Shown piece after piece: positions 62,987-64,000 of a stretch of DNA of 64,000 bases. Origin of the DNA: Pseudonocardia sediminis (lineage in GTDB: Bacteria > Actinomycetota > Actinomycetes > Mycobacteriales > Pseudonocardiaceae); contig NZ_SHKL01000001.1 in assembly GCF_004217185.1 (NCBI RefSeq), positions 5,020,001 through 5,084,000 of the forward strand, in the 5' to 3' direction. Every line of letters begins with the position of its first letter. Position 1 is the first letter of the stretch. The notes below the pieces were generated by a model. The model had not been told where the DNA came from. It worked only from the letters and a program-made list of their open reading frames with translations, and did no database searches. The position numbers and the translations under genes are program-made.

Positions 62987-63754
62987 TTAGCTTCTACCTG
63001 TAAGAGCCCTGTCCAGTCTCTGCATCCTTAACAACCCGACTACGAAGCGCAGCCCACCGATTGTGTATCTATGGACTAGTCTCCTCGGCTCCTGCTGTAG
63101 CCGATACAACCACTCAAACCCGCTACCGTGTAAGAAAGCAGGAGCTTCCCTCACATTCCCCGACGCGAAGTCGAACGCGGCACCTACTCCCACGCTCACT
63201 GCGGTGGACAAGGTTCCAACTCGGCTGATGAACCAATCCTGTTTGGGAGTACCCAGGCCGACCCACAGGTAGTGTGCGCCACTGTCGGACACCTTCTGAA
63301 CCACCTCGGCGGTCTCAGCATCGCTTAAGGTGCGGAAAGGAGGAGACTCCATACCAGCAATTTCGATGTCGGGGAACTGCTCGATGAGACGTAAGCGCAG
63401 CTCCCGCAGGACCGATTCAGTGCTTCCATAGAAGTAGTGACGTCGACCACGCACTAAGCCGTACTCTATTACGTTGTACATCAGGGAAGGCCCACGCACT
63501 GGTCCACGCATAGAGCGGATACGACGAACAAATCTGCCGACTAACGCTACGGGTACTCCGTCAGCCAAATTGATATCGGCATTCAGAGCCGTAGCTAGAT
63601 CGCTGTCTTGCGTCGCCAACGATAATGTGTATGAATTGCACAGGTGCACACCTCCGCCACCGTTAGCCGCCATCGATTCCAATAGCTCGACCGCGCCTCT
63701 CGCATCCAGCGCCTCTATTCGAACACCACAACAACCGAAGCAAGTGTTGGCCAT
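62987..63754 (-). CDS. WecG/TagA/CpsF family glycosyltransferase (GT26)
   Basis: This 255-aa transferase has CNSYTLSLA, INLADGVPVALVGR with the catalytic Asp (about D65), YFYGSTESVLREL, and LWVGLGTPKQDWFI. GT26 enzymes such as TagA and WecG add N-acetylmannosamine or its uronate to lipid-linked GlcNAc. The N-terminus NTCFGCCG has three Cys in eight residues, unusual for the family. It lies 4 bp from the upstream truncated GT4 gene and 27 bp from the GT-C-like gene, in the same AT-rich operon. Confidence 0.88.
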   Translation of the reverse strand: MANTCFGCCGVRIEALDARGAVELLESMAANGGGGVHLCNSYTLSLATQDSDLATALNADINLADGVPVALVGRFVRRIRSMRGPVRGPSLMYNVIEYGLVRGRRHYFYGSTESVLRELRLRLIEQFPDIEIAGMESPPFRTLSDAETAEVVQKVSDSGAHYLWVGLGTPKQDWFISRVGTLSTAVSVGVGAAFDFASGNVREAPAFLHGSGFEWLYRLQQEPRRLVHRYTIGGLRFVVGLLRMQRLDRALTGRS

Positions 63755-63758
63755 CTCT

Positions 63759-64000
63759 TCACCTGCAATTCTCAGCGCTTTTTGCTAACGCATGTCGATA
63801 AACTCTTGCAGTCTTATCAGCCGTTTTACTCCACGTAAATCGCTGTGAGTTTCTTACACCTGCCTGCGTTCTCGCTGACGTGGCATCCTGCTGACTGACA
63901 ACCGCATGGATCGCATGCGCGATCTGACTGGGGTCTGCCGAATCAACGTAGAGCGCTCCGTCCTGAAGTACCTCATGGAACGGCTCCATGTCCGAACAGA
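63759..64000 (-). CDS. GT4-like glycosyltransferase, C-terminal part
   Basis: The frame is open to the end of the window, so the gene starts beyond 64000. The visible 79 residues contain CSDMEPFHEVLQDGALYVDSADPSQIAHAI, the usual GT4 donor-domain stretch, and FTWSKTADKTARVYRHAL, the usual C-terminal helix. Apparently in an operon with the WecG-like gene, 4 bp apart. Confidence 0.75.
   Translation of the reverse strand, partial: CSDMEPFHEVLQDGALYVDSADPSQIAHAIHAVVSQQDATSARTQAGVRNSQRFTWSKTADKTARVYRHALAKSAENCR

Overview
The window looks like chromosomal DNA from a high-GC actinomycete. The features pointing that way are strongly G/C-ended codons, frequent GTG starts, a resuscitation-promoting factor, a Rv2466c-type thioredoxin-fold protein beside pepN, a DUF5130/CtaJ-like pair, and a Streptomyces-type cslA-glxA-cslZ locus. 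A member of the Pseudonocardiaceae (Pseudonocardia-like) is my best guess from gene content alone; no 16S or other typing marker is present.

Layout. (1) 1-12.2 kb is ordinary chromosome: the tail of an S9-type hydrolase, a Ser/Thr kinase with an extracellular sensor, an Rpf muralytic enzyme, the DsbA-fold protein/pepN divergent pair, a histidine kinase-response regulator pair, a CtaJ-like subunit with DUF5130, and a DUF2252 protein. (2) 12.2-15.8 kb holds a complete dTDP-L-rhamnose set as two divergent pairs (rmlB-rmlC and rmlD-rmlA) around a 217-bp control region with a long inverted repeat. (3) 15.8-21.3 kb holds a GPP34 protein and the three-gene operon cslA-glxA-cslZ (GT2 glucan synthase, copper radical oxidase, GH6 endoglucanase), which in Streptomyces makes a tip-associated beta-glucan. 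(4) 21.8-24.5 kb encodes a membrane-anchored HTH protein with an extracellular lectin-like domain and two small bitopic proteins.

(5) 24.5-43.6 kb is exopolysaccharide module A: methyltransferase, GT2, epimerase, an iron-dependent oxygenase-like protein, a PssD/PssE-like transferase, a secreted TIM-barrel-like protein, a FemAB/GNAT-like enzyme, an initiating phosphoglycosyltransferase, a sugar aminotransferase and a Gfo/Idh/MocA oxidoreductase. It continues with a Wzz-type protein whose kinase-like domain lacks a Walker A lysine, a Wzy/WaaL-like protein, three GT4 transferases and a Wzx flippase. (6) 43.6-60.2 kb is module B, with a colanic-acid-like set: LMW tyrosine phosphatase, a second initiating transferase, fcl, gmd, a WbuB-like GT, then a ten-gene minus-strand run (GT4, SGNH hydrolase, methyltransferase, intact BY-kinase, Wzy-like polymerase, WcaF-like acetyltransferase, lipoprotein, Wzx, acyltransferase) and a second gmd copy. 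(7) 60.2-64 kb is visibly AT-rich and carries a third polymerase-like protein, a GT-C-like membrane protein, a WecG/TagA transferase and a truncated GT4; it looks horizontally acquired and continues past the window.

Taken together the window is a surface-glycan island. It has sugar-nucleotide supply (rhamnose, fucose, an amino/uronic-type sugar), two Wzx/Wzy assembly lines with their own Wzz/BY-kinase proteins and a shared phosphatase, and a separate synthase-type glucan system. Most genes inside each block overlap by 4 bp (ATGA or GTGA), so they are probably cotranscribed and translationally coupled. No rRNA, tRNA, CRISPR array, transposase or integrase was seen.
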